The position numbers were made by a program, and so were the translations under genes. The notes under the pieces are model-generated. The model saw nothing but the letters and a program-made list of their open reading frames with translations, made no database searches and was not told the origin of the DNA. Positions 1-7,486 of a DNA stretch of 64,000 nt are shown here, one piece after another (within the stretch, counting starts at the first letter, position 1; the number at the start of each line of letters is the position of its first letter). The stretch is taken from positions 1 through 64,000 of the forward strand of contig NZ_BJUA01000012.1 of NCBI RefSeq assembly GCF_007989825.1, given 5' to 3'. The stretch comes from Cellulomonas persica (lineage in GTDB: Bacteria; Actinomycetota; Actinomycetes; Actinomycetales; Cellulomonadaceae).

Positions 1-1006
1 CGGCGACGAGCGTGAGGCACGCGATCGCGAGCGCGCCCCACAGGACGTTCTCCGGACGATCCCGCCCGACGACGACCAGCACGAGCCCGAACGCCGCCAC
101 CGATGCGGCCCACCCCGTGATGGCCCACGTGATGACGCGCCCCTGCCACACGACGCGCGCGAGCCCGCCGGACAGCAGGCCCGAGGTGACGGCGCCGACC
201 GCGAGCGCGGCGGTGAGGATGCCGGTCGTCGTCGCGCCGCCACCGAGGTACCAGATGCCGACGGCGGGGAACACGACGCGCGGCATGGCCAGGACCATCG
301 CGCACAGGTCGACGAGGAACGTCATGCGCACGTTCGGCTGGGTGCCGAGGTAGCGCAGGCCGTCGACGACCGAGCCGAGGCCGACGCGTGCGCGGCGGGT
401 GTCCGAGGGCTCGGGCGGGACGGGAGGCAACCTGAACACGGCGACGAGCGCGGCGGTGAACAGCACCGCGTCGACCGTGTAGGCGAGCCCGAAGTCGATG
501 GACGCGAGCGCGGCGCCGGCGAGCGGCCCCACCGTCAGCGCGGTCTGGAACCCGATGGCCTGCAGCGCGTTGGCGGCGGGCATGAGCCGCGGCTCGAGCA
601 GGCGCGGGATGATCGCGGACCTCGCCGGGGAGTTCACGGCGTTGGCCGCGGACTGCACGGCCGTCAGGGCGTACAGCAGCCCGACGTGCTCGTTGCCGAA
701 CCAGCCCTGCACCGCGAGCACCATGATCGCGGCCCAGGACACGAGGCTCGCGACGAGTGCGACCTGCCGGCGGTCGTAGTGGTCCACGATCGCGCCGCCG
801 TACAGCCCGAAGATCACGAGCGGGACGAACGCGAACATCCCGAGCACCCCGACGGACAGGGTCGAGCCGGTGATGTCGTAGACCTGCAGCCCGACCGCGA
901 CGACCGTCAGCTGCGTGCCGAGGTTCGAGACGGACAGCCCCCACCACAGCCTGCGGAACGCGGGACTGATCCGCAGGGGCGTCGTGTCGACGACGAGGGA
1001 CCTCAC
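1..1006 (-). CDS. MFS transporter, C-terminus cut by window edge
   Basis: About 335 residues are visible from a GTG start at 1006. They run through hydrophobic helices typical of the major facilitator superfamily, in the DitE/enterobactin-exporter (EntS-like) branch. The N-terminus contains the motif SNLGTQLTVVAVGLQVYDITGS, and the loop after helix 2 carries a DHYDRRQ motif like the family's D-x-x-x-D/R-R signature. The likely role is proton-driven efflux of a small molecule; the substrate cannot be read from sequence. The gene lies downstream of the secreted GH43 gene on the same strand but is separated from it by a strong hairpin, so it is probably its own unit. The start is uncertain: in-frame CTG and other codons lie upstream. 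The 3' end is outside the window. Confidence 0.85.
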   Translation of the reverse strand, partial: MRSLVVDTTPLRISPAFRRLWWGLSVSNLGTQLTVVAVGLQVYDITGSTLSVGVLGMFAFVPLVIFGLYGGAIVDHYDRRQVALVASLVSWAAIMVLAVQGWFGNEHVGLLYALTAVQSAANAVNSPARSAIIPRLLEPRLMPAANALQAIGFQTALTVGPLAGAALASIDFGLAYTVDAVLFTAALVAVFRLPPVPPEPSDTRRARVGLGSVVDGLRYLGTQPNVRMTFLVDLCAMVLAMPRVVFPAVGIWYLGGGATTTGILTAALAVGAVTSGLLSGGLARVVWQGRVITWAITGWAASVAAFGLVLVVVGRDRPENVLWGALAIACLTLVA

Positions 1007-1037
1007 CGCCTCACTGTAGGCGGCAGACAGTTGGGGA

Positions 1038-1080
1038 CCGTCGCGGCGTCCGCCTCAGCCGGTGGCGGACGCCGCGACGG
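1038..1080 (-). terminator. Hairpin terminator after secreted GH43 gene
   Basis: Two perfect 17-nt complementary arms (1038-1054 and 1064-1080) enclose a 9-nt loop. The hairpin begins 7 nt after the stop codon of the GH43 gene on the minus strand. No clear U-tract follows, as is usual in high-GC actinobacteria. Confidence 0.8.
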
Positions 1081-1086
1081 CGCCGG

Positions 1087-4000
1087 TCAGACGACCCGCA
1101 GGGTGCGGGCCGCCGAGCTCGAGCCGATGTTCGTCGTGCCCGCGTAGGTGACCTTCACCGTGTAGGTGCCCTTGATGCCGAGGGACTTCACGGTGACGGA
1201 CGCGGCCCCGCCGGACAGCGGCGCGTAGATGGTGCGGCGCACCTTGCCGCCCTGGACGAGCTGGATCTTCGCCTTCCCGGTCGGGACGACGCCCGTCGTC
1301 GTGCGCACCTTGACCTTGAGGAGCGTCGAGCCGGTCTTCGCCTTGATGCTCGACTTGCCGAGGGTCGTCGTGATGCTCGAGCGCACCTTGGTGACCTTGG
1401 TGGTCCTCGTCGTCGACGACGACTTGACGGTCGAGCTGCCCGAGTACGCGGCGGTCACGCTGTAGGTGCCCACGGACAGGCGCGGCAGGGTCACGGTGGC
1501 GGCGCCGCTCGAGAGCGTCGCCTTCAGGGTGCGGACCACCTTGGTGCCCGTGCGGAGCGTGACGGTCGCGGTGCCCGTGACCTTCGTCGTCCCGGCGCTG
1601 ACCTTGACCTTCACCGTGTGCGCCGCGCCGTACTGCACGGACGACGAGACCGTCACGGACGTCGACGACGTCGCCAGGACGACCTTCTTCGTCACGACGA
1701 CCCGGTACGTCGCGGTCGTCGTGCCGTCCTGCGCCGTCACCGTGATGACGTAGCTGCCGTCCGACGCCCGTGGCGCGACGACGACGGTTGCCGCCGGGTC
1801 GCTCGCGACGGCTGCGACGACCGCCGTGCCGGTCGCGGTCTGCACGGCGTACTGCCGCACGCCGGGCGTGAACCCGGGCAGCGGCGTCCCGTCGACCGTG
1901 ATCGACGCGAGCGTCGCGTCGCTGCGCAGCGCCACGGCGACCCCGGACGTGGTGCGCACCGAGACGTGCCCGTAGGCGTCGGTCGCGGTGATCTCCGCGG
2001 TCACGGTGCGCCCGGCGTCGGCGGCGCGGACGACGTACGTCGAGCCGGTCTGGCCCGCGACGAGCTCACCGTCGACGAACCAGCGGAACCCGGTCGCGGT
2101 CCACTCCGGGCCTGTCGGCGCGGCCGTGAGCGTCGAGCCGACGCGCGCGGTGCCGGTGAGCGTCGGCGTCATGACCGTCTGCGGCGTGACGTGCTTGAGC
2201 GTCGGCTGGATGCGCTGGAACAGCCCGTTCGCGCCGATGGTGATCTTGTCGATCTTCGTCTCGCGGTAGTACCCGGTGCGCTGACCGGCCGGGACGCTCT
2301 GCGCGAACCGGTGGTAGACGATGTACCAGTCGTCGGTGCCGGGGACGTTGAGGATCGACGAGTGGCCCGTCGCGTAGACGTCGAGCGCCGGGTCCTTGAC
2401 GAGGATCTCGCCGCGGTAGATGTACGGGCCGGTGATCGACGTCGCGGTCGCGTAGCCGACGCGGTAGTTCTCGCTGCCGGTGTCGTCGATCGAGTACGTC
2501 AGGTGGTACGTGCCCTCGCGGTAGTTCATGAACAGGCCCTCGCGGAAGTTCGTCAGCCCGCCGATGGACATCGGGGACGTCTTGAGCGAGGTCATCGAGT
2601 CGTTGAGCTCGGCGTAGTACGGCGTGCCGTTGCCCCAGAACAGGTAGTACTTGCCGGTCCTCGGGTCCCGGAACGCCGCCGGGTCGATCTCCTGCCCGTT
2701 GCCGGTGCTCCCCTTGAGCATCGAGTCGCTCATCGCGGTGAACGGGCCCTCGGGGCTGTCGGCCACGGCGACACCGATGTTCTTGGCGTTGTCACCCGGG
2801 TGGTGGCCCGAGAAGTAGAAGTAGTACTTCCCGTCACGCTCGATGATCGTCGGCGCCCACGCATTGCCGGTCGCCCACGGCACGTTGCCGTTGTTGCCGT
2901 CGAGCGTCAGGAACGGCTCGGCCGCGCGGGTCCACGTGACGAGGTCCTTCGAGCTCCACGAGTAGAACGTGTTGCCGCCCCAGCCGGGCTTCCCGTCGCT
3001 CGTCGCGTAGATGTAGTACGTGTCGCCGAAGACCGCGACGTTCGGGTCGGCGTAGAAGTGCCCGCCGTCCGCGTCGACGAGCGCGGGGCCGTCGTTCGGC
3101 AGACGCGTCGGGACCTGGAACGACACCGCGGGAAGCGTGGTGCCGGCGCCCGTGCGATCGACGTACGTCGCCGTCGCCGTGACGTCGACGAGCTGGTCCT
3201 GCTCGGACTGAGGCCGCGTGATCGTGCCGTCCGGGGCGACGACGCCCTCGACGTCCGCCGTCCACGTGACACCCGGAGCACCCGGGAGCGCCGTGGTGAC
3301 CTGCGTGCCGGCGACAGCCGCGACGTCCACCGCGAACGCGCCCGCGACGGTCGGGGCGTTCTCGAGGTACAGGTCCGCGACCTGCTCCGGGGTGAGCGCC
3401 TTGGCGTAGATGCGCGCCTGCGAGACCGCGCCGACGTACATCGAGTCCGCGCCGTAGGCCGAGCGGCCGATCGAGTTGAGCGTCTGCGTCGCGAGCTGCG
3501 CGGGCGTCACGACGAGGTCGTTCGTCGTCGTCGCGACCTGCTCGCCGTCCACGTACAGCGTGATCGTCGCCGGCGAGACCGAGCCGTCGATCGTCGCGGT
3601 GATGTTCGTCCACGTGCGCGCGGGGAACGCGGCCGGGTCCTCGGCGCTCTGCTCGGCCGTGTACGTGGTCGCCGTGATCTTGGTGCGCGCGTGCCCGTTG
3701 CCGGTGGTCGCGAACCAGTACCCCTGCGTGCCGGACCCACCGATGTTCCACAGGAAGTTGTTGCGACCCAGCGAGACCGGGTCGGCGCTCGTCTCGATCG
3801 AGACCGTCGCGCTGCGCGCACCCACGAGCAGGTTGCTCGGCAGCGACACGTAGCCGGTGCCGTTCAGGCGCAGGCCGTACCCGCCGAGCCAGGTCGCGTC
3901 GCCGACGACGGTCGCGTCCGCGCCGTTGCCCGACGCGTCGGCCGCGACGAACCCGCTCGTCTCGTCGAGCGCGTAGTGCGCCACGAGACGGTCCTCGCGC

Positions 4001-5016
4001 TGCGCGGGCACGGTGAGCTCGTACGTCGCGGACTCGGTCAGACCGCGCGTCGCGTAGCCCACCTGCAGCGTCACGTGCGCGTCGGGCTCGCCCGCGGCCG
4101 GTCGCACGACGACCCCGGTGTTGCTGATCACGGACGTGTCCGACGAGGTGAACGTGACCCCCGGCGGCAGCGCCACGCTGCGCGTCGCGCGGCCCGTCGC
4201 GCCCTCGACGCCGAGCGCGGCCTCGACCTGCGCGCGCTGCGCGGCGAGCGCCTCGACGGCCTGCTCGTCGGCGATCGCGTCGACCTCGGCGGGCGTCAGC
4301 GCGTCGGTGTAGACGCGCAGGTCGGCGACCTCGCCGGTGAAGTTCACGTCGTCGCTGTACGCCGAGCGCCCGAGGTAGTTGACCGCGTGGCTGCCGAACT
4401 GGGACGGCGTGACGGTGACGCCCGTGGCCTGCGCCGCCTGGACGCCGTCGACGTAGAGCGTCAGGGTCTGCGCGTCGGCGTCGAGGACGCTGGTCATGCT
4501 GTACCAGGTGTCCGCCGCGAGCGTCGTGCTGCTGTGCGCGTCCTTCTCGTTCTGCCAGTTGGTAGGCGTGATCTTGGTGCGTGCGCGGGTGGTGTGCACC
4601 GCGCCGAACCAGTAGCCGGTGCCGCCGCCGGACGGGCTCACGCCCACCCCGCCGAACGTCCAGACGAAGTTGTTGGCGAGGAACGCCGCCGCGTCCGCCT
4701 TCACCTCGACCGCGACGCTCGCGCTCGTCGCGCCGGCCAGCAGCGGCGGCAGGTTCACGTACGCGCTCGAGCTGAGCCGCAGACCGCGCTGACCCGGGAC
4801 GACGGCCCCGACGACCGTCGCGTCCCGGTCGTTCCCGCTGACGTCCTGCACCGTCGACGAGCTGAGGTCGGCGAAGTCGTAGTGGGCCGCGAGGGCGTCG
4901 GTCGGGGGCGCGGCCGGATCGGCTGCGGTCGCGGGCACGGCGGGCGTCGCGAGCCCAGCGAGCACGAGGCCCGCGAGCGCGACCGCGCTCGTCGTGCGGG
5001 TGGCTGTCGGACGCAT
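1087..5016 (-). CDS. Secreted family 43 glycoside hydrolase with two LamG and several Ig-like domains
   Basis: This 1309-residue exported enzyme probably cleaves arabinan or arabinoxylan. Residues 1-32 form a signal peptide (MRPTATR, hydrophobic core, then cleavage near ATAADPA). LamG/concanavalin-like modules lie at about 41-240 and 344-540, each followed by an atrophied Ig-like linker. The GH43 five-bladed propeller spans about 650-955. Its expected catalytic set is visible: base Asp657 (ADPNV), Asp778 (EIDPAA) and acid Glu826 (REGLF). After it come an Ig-like domain, a cadherin-like beta-sandwich and two Big_3-type repeats rich in Ser, Thr and Lys at the C-terminus, likely for wall or substrate spacing. 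The ATG at 5016 was chosen because GAGAGGAAG lies just upstream and the signal peptide starts there. A LacI-type operator and two hairpins precede the gene. The exact substrate is not determined. Confidence 0.9.
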   Translation of the reverse strand: MRPTATRTTSAVALAGLVLAGLATPAVPATAADPAAPPTDALAAHYDFADLSSSTVQDVSGNDRDATVVGAVVPGQRGLRLSSSAYVNLPPLLAGATSASVAVEVKADAAAFLANNFVWTFGGVGVSPSGGGTGYWFGAVHTTRARTKITPTNWQNEKDAHSSTTLAADTWYSMTSVLDADAQTLTLYVDGVQAAQATGVTVTPSQFGSHAVNYLGRSAYSDDVNFTGEVADLRVYTDALTPAEVDAIADEQAVEALAAQRAQVEAALGVEGATGRATRSVALPPGVTFTSSDTSVISNTGVVVRPAAGEPDAHVTLQVGYATRGLTESATYELTVPAQREDRLVAHYALDETSGFVAADASGNGADATVVGDATWLGGYGLRLNGTGYVSLPSNLLVGARSATVSIETSADPVSLGRNNFLWNIGGSGTQGYWFATTGNGHARTKITATTYTAEQSAEDPAAFPARTWTNITATIDGSVSPATITLYVDGEQVATTTNDLVVTPAQLATQTLNSIGRSAYGADSMYVGAVSQARIYAKALTPEQVADLYLENAPTVAGAFAVDVAAVAGTQVTTALPGAPGVTWTADVEGVVAPDGTITRPQSEQDQLVDVTATATYVDRTGAGTTLPAVSFQVPTRLPNDGPALVDADGGHFYADPNVAVFGDTYYIYATSDGKPGWGGNTFYSWSSKDLVTWTRAAEPFLTLDGNNGNVPWATGNAWAPTIIERDGKYYFYFSGHHPGDNAKNIGVAVADSPEGPFTAMSDSMLKGSTGNGQEIDPAAFRDPRTGKYYLFWGNGTPYYAELNDSMTSLKTSPMSIGGLTNFREGLFMNYREGTYHLTYSIDDTGSENYRVGYATATSITGPYIYRGEILVKDPALDVYATGHSSILNVPGTDDWYIVYHRFAQSVPAGQRTGYYRETKIDKITIGANGLFQRIQPTLKHVTPQTVMTPTLTGTARVGSTLTAAPTGPEWTATGFRWFVDGELVAGQTGSTYVVRAADAGRTVTAEITATDAYGHVSVRTTSGVAVALRSDATLASITVDGTPLPGFTPGVRQYAVQTATGTAVVAAVASDPAATVVVAPRASDGSYVITVTAQDGTTTATYRVVVTKKVVLATSSTSVTVSSSVQYGAAHTVKVKVSAGTTKVTGTATVTLRTGTKVVRTLKATLSSGAATVTLPRLSVGTYSVTAAYSGSSTVKSSSTTRTTKVTKVRSSITTTLGKSSIKAKTGSTLLKVKVRTTTGVVPTGKAKIQLVQGGKVRRTIYAPLSGGAASVTVKSLGIKGTYTVKVTYAGTTNIGSSSAARTLRVV

Positions 5017-5037
5017 CGTCTTCCTCTCGTCGTGGCT

Positions 5038-5063
5038 GCGCGGTGGTGACGTCACCACCGCGC
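5038..5063 (-). repeat. Perfect 26-bp palindrome just before the GH43 ribosome binding site
   Basis: The two 13-nt arms (GCGCGGTGGTGAC and its complement) meet with no spacer, centred between 5050 and 5051. The palindrome ends 21 nt upstream of the GH43 start codon, before the Shine-Dalgarno sequence. It could be a regulator-binding site or fold in the leader RNA. Confidence 0.7.
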
Positions 5064-5098
5064 GGACCTCCGGGCGCTCACACGCAGCCCCAGAGGTG

Positions 5099-5134
5099 GG
5101 CCGCCCCGGAGGTGTGCGGCCCTCCGGGGCGGCC
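5099..5134 (-). repeat. Strong hairpin in the GH43 leader
   Basis: Perfect 14-bp arms (GGCCGCCCCGGAGG at 5099-5112 and its complement at 5121-5134) surround an 8-nt loop. The hairpin lies in the presumed untranslated leader of the secreted GH43 gene. It could act as an attenuator or stabilise the mRNA. Confidence 0.65.
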
Positions 5135-5313
5135 TGGCGGGTGGGGAACCCGCCCGTGAGCGCCGTCGTGCCGGACGCGAATCGGCGGGATCGCGTGCGT
5201 GGCGCTCGGGGTGTGGTCGTGCTGGTCCTTGGGGGTCCCGTGCTCCCTTGCACGGGGGTGCGACGTCGTCGGCGGCTGTGCCCGGCCGGCTCGACGCCGT
5301 CCGGTGGTCGCGA

Positions 5314-5327
5314 TGTTAGCGCTCACA
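5314..5327 (-). promoter_or_regulatory. LacI-type operator upstream of secreted GH43
   Basis: TGTTAGCGCTCACA is a near-perfect palindrome with the central AGCGCT typical of LacI/GalR-family operators controlling polysaccharide-degradation genes in actinobacteria. Half-site GCGCTCACA recurs at 5074-5082. The cognate repressor is not obvious here: the only LacI-family sequence in the window is the decayed copy at 11.0-11.6 kb. Confidence 0.65.
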
Positions 5328-5457
5328 CGTCACCGGGGGAAGCCCCTGCGCGCAACATTGCCGCGGTCGGGTGACCCCCGGCTGCGGGCGCGCGCGATGC
5401 GCGGACGACAACTAGGGTCGGGGGATTCGTAGGGATCGTCTTCAGGAGGTGTCAGGC

Positions 5458-5751
5458 GTGGGTACGAGAGTCGGGACGTTCGTGGTCGGAGTCGGCGTCG
5501 GCTACCTGCTGGCCACGCGCCGCGGGCGCGAGATCCTGGGCAAGGCGGGCGAGAAGGCCGGCGAGGCCTGGCGCCACCCCCGCGTGCAGGAGTACGTGCA
5601 GGACGTCGAGGAGCAGGCCAAGGAGTTCGCCAAGACCCAGGGTGGTGCGCTCAAGGACAAGGCGGTCGACGCCGTGCGGTCCGCCACCGGCAAGTCGGAC
5701 GACGCCGAGCCGACCGTCGTCGTGGAGCCCGAGACCCGCTACGACATCTAG
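5458..5751 (+). CDS. YtxH-like small membrane-associated protein
   Basis: This 97-residue protein has one N-terminal hydrophobic, glycine-rich segment (about residues 6-18, GTFVVGVGVGYLLATRRGRE), followed by an amphipathic, charged, Ala/Lys/Glu-rich helix. It matches the YtxH/general-stress layout. The start is GTG 5458, not the in-frame GTG at 5449, because AGGAGG at 5444-5449 overlaps the latter and is ideally spaced (8 nt) for 5458. The gene converges on the universal stress protein and shares its stop: CTAG at 5748-5751 encodes both stop codons on opposite strands. The function is probably envelope stress, inferred from the family only. Confidence 0.75.
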   Translation: MGTRVGTFVVGVGVGYLLATRRGREILGKAGEKAGEAWRHPRVQEYVQDVEEQAKEFAKTQGGALKDKAVDAVRSATGKSDDAEPTVVVEPETRYDI

Positions 5752-6629
5752 CGCACCTCGCTGACGGGATCGGCCGACCGGCCGCGGTCACCCGCGCGCC
5801 CGACGAGGACCGAGCACCGTGCGTGGTGCACGACCGCCGACGCCGTCGAGCCCATCACCGCACGGCGCAGACCGCTCAGCCCCCGGGTCCCCACGACGAC
5901 GAGGTCCGGCTCGGCCTTCTCGATCATGCCGAGGATCGTCGGCCGCACGTCGAACGTCACGGTCATCGGCACCGCGCCGACGAGCAGCGTGCGCACCTGG
6001 CCCACGCCCGCGGCCCGCAGCTCGTGCGCGGCCTCGACCACCGCGGCACGCGTCCCGCCCTCCGGGGCGTCGACGCCGAGCACGGTCACCTCTGCCTCGC
6101 GTGCGAGCGGCAGCCCCGCGAACGTGCGCACCGCGTCGAGGGCATCCGGTGAGCCGTCGGCGCACACCAGCACCGACCGCACGGGCTCGGTCGAGCGGGC
6201 GATCACCACCGGGGCCAGCGGCCGGTGCCCGGAGACGAGCCACTCGGCGGTGCTGCCCAGGTGCAGCCGCTTGAGCAGCCCGGGACCGCGCGGGCCGATC
6301 ACGAGCAGGTCGGCGTCCCGGTACCCGTCGAGCACCGTGCGCGGGTCGGCTTCCGCCAGGACGTGCTCGACGTCCGTGCCGGCCAGCTCGCGCAGGGGCA
6401 CCGGCTGCCACGCGTGCGGTGCCGCGCGGTCACCGGGCGCACCGTCCTCGGTCGGGCGCGCGGTCACCGCGGTGACCCGCCAGCCCGGCCACGGCTGCGC
6501 CGCGACCCACCCCCACACGCCCGCGGCCGACTCCGTGCGGTCGTCACCGACCACCATCCACGGCCGGGCGCCGCGCGGGGTGCGCGTCGTCGCCTCGTCT
6601 GTCCTGGGCGTCGTCGTCGGGGTGCTCAT
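5748..6629 (-). CDS. Tandem-domain universal stress protein
   Basis: The 293-residue protein has two UspA domains. Each ends in the nucleotide-binding loop G-x-x-G-x9-G-S/T: GPRGPGLLKRLHLGST in the first domain and GTRGLSGLRRAVMGST in the second. This suggests ATP-binding Usp proteins of the dormancy/stress type common in actinobacteria. The ATG at 6629 follows GGAGGAG at a good distance; longer in-frame extensions lack a ribosome site. The gene is divergent from the DUF2278 gene. Confidence 0.9.
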   Translation of the reverse strand: MSTPTTTPRTDEATTRTPRGARPWMVVGDDRTESAAGVWGWVAAQPWPGWRVTAVTARPTEDGAPGDRAAPHAWQPVPLRELAGTDVEHVLAEADPRTVLDGYRDADLLVIGPRGPGLLKRLHLGSTAEWLVSGHRPLAPVVIARSTEPVRSVLVCADGSPDALDAVRTFAGLPLAREAEVTVLGVDAPEGGTRAAVVEAAHELRAAGVGQVRTLLVGAVPMTVTFDVRPTILGMIEKAEPDLVVVGTRGLSGLRRAVMGSTASAVVHHARCSVLVGRAGDRGRSADPVSEVR

Positions 6630-6810
6630 GGCCGCCACTCCTCCACGGGAGCCGCGCCGCGGCAGTCGTCCGGTCGACGGCTCGGGGCCGCCGCGCGGGA
6701 CTTGCTCTCCCTTCGGTTGTACCTCCGCGATGCGCCGCCGGATATGGGCCTTTCGGCCCGTCGTGAAGCCTCGCGTGGTGCGCTCTCGTCGTCGGGAGGA
6801 CGCTGGGGCC

Positions 6811-7470
6811 ATGCCCCTCGATCACGGCTACGGCGTCCTGGTCGGCACGCTCCTGTCGCACGAGCGCGACACCCCCGACAACCAGGGCCGGTGGTTCCAC
6901 GTCAACCTGCGGGTGCAGACCGCCGCGGGCACCTACCGGTGCGCGGTCGACGTGGACTCCGCGAGCTCGGCGGTCGGGGTGCAATGGCGCACGTTCGGCG
7001 TCACGGCGCGTGACCTCGGGCCCGTGGCCACGTTGACGCCCGGCTTCCACGTCCTGGCGAGCACGCCGACGAGCGGCGCGGTCGACCTCATCCGGCACCC
7101 CGCGTTCCGGCCCCGCGGCGGCTGCCTGTTCGTGACCGCGCCACCCGCGTGGCTGCGGGCGCTCAACCAGTGGCTCATGAGCAACGCGTGGACAGCCGGG
7201 GACAACGTCGCCGCGGCCACCGCGCTCGAGTCGGTGCTCCAGGTCGGGTCGCGCACGCTCGTCTTCGGCGAGCCGTTCACGAGCGGGCTCGGCGTGCACA
7301 ACATCCACCAGAACCAGGGCGACCCCGCCGGGTCGCAGTGGTGGGACGAGAACGGGACCTGGCAGGACGGCGCGACGCTCGTCCTGCGCCCCGACGGCGG
7401 CTACGCGGTGTTCGTCTCGAAGTTCACGTCCCAGGCGTCGACGACCGACGACGACGGCCACCCCCTGTGA
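6811..7470 (+). CDS. DUF2278 (YukJ-like) protein
   Basis: The 219-residue protein begins [20 protein letters not shown] and matches the DUF2278/YukJ family in length and in its N-terminal YGVL-x-G-x-L signature. It also has the conserved [12 protein letters not shown] segment and an Asn/Trp-rich C-terminal part ([12 protein letters not shown]) that describes the protein's 'extra' content. There is no signal peptide or membrane segment. Biochemical function is unknown for the family. The ATG at 6811 follows GGGAGGA. It converges on the uvrA-like gene with a 16-nt gap. Confidence 0.8.
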   Translation: MPLDHGYGVLVGTLLSHERDTPDNQGRWFHVNLRVQTAAGTYRCAVDVDSASSAVGVQWRTFGVTARDLGPVATLTPGFHVLASTPTSGAVDLIRHPAFRPRGGCLFVTAPPAWLRALNQWLMSNAWTAGDNVAAATALESVLQVGSRTLVFGEPFTSGLGVHNIHQNQGDPAGSQWWDENGTWQDGATLVLRPDGGYAVFVSKFTSQASTTDDDGHPL

Positions 7471-7486
7471 CGCACGCGGACCCGGC

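Larger units (their letters stand above)
5017..5457. other. Long regulatory gap upstream of the GH43 gene
   Basis: The 441-bp interval between two divergent genes has no supported coding region. On the minus strand it holds a LacI-type operator (5314-5327), a second half-site GCGCTCACA at 5074-5082, a 14-bp-stem hairpin (5099-5134) and a 26-bp perfect palindrome (5038-5063). If transcription starts near the operator, the GH43 mRNA has a leader of roughly 250-300 nt. Confidence 0.6.

Noticed and set aside
1618..5049. Long plus-strand open frame opposite the secreted GH43 gene
   Set aside because: Low-complexity Arg/Gly translation with no domain, no ribosome site; it is the GC-rich shadow of the minus-strand gene.
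5078..5326. 82-residue minus-strand frame starting in the LacI-type operator
   Set aside because: Poor codon choice, no ribosome site and overlap with hairpins; treated as untranslated leader.
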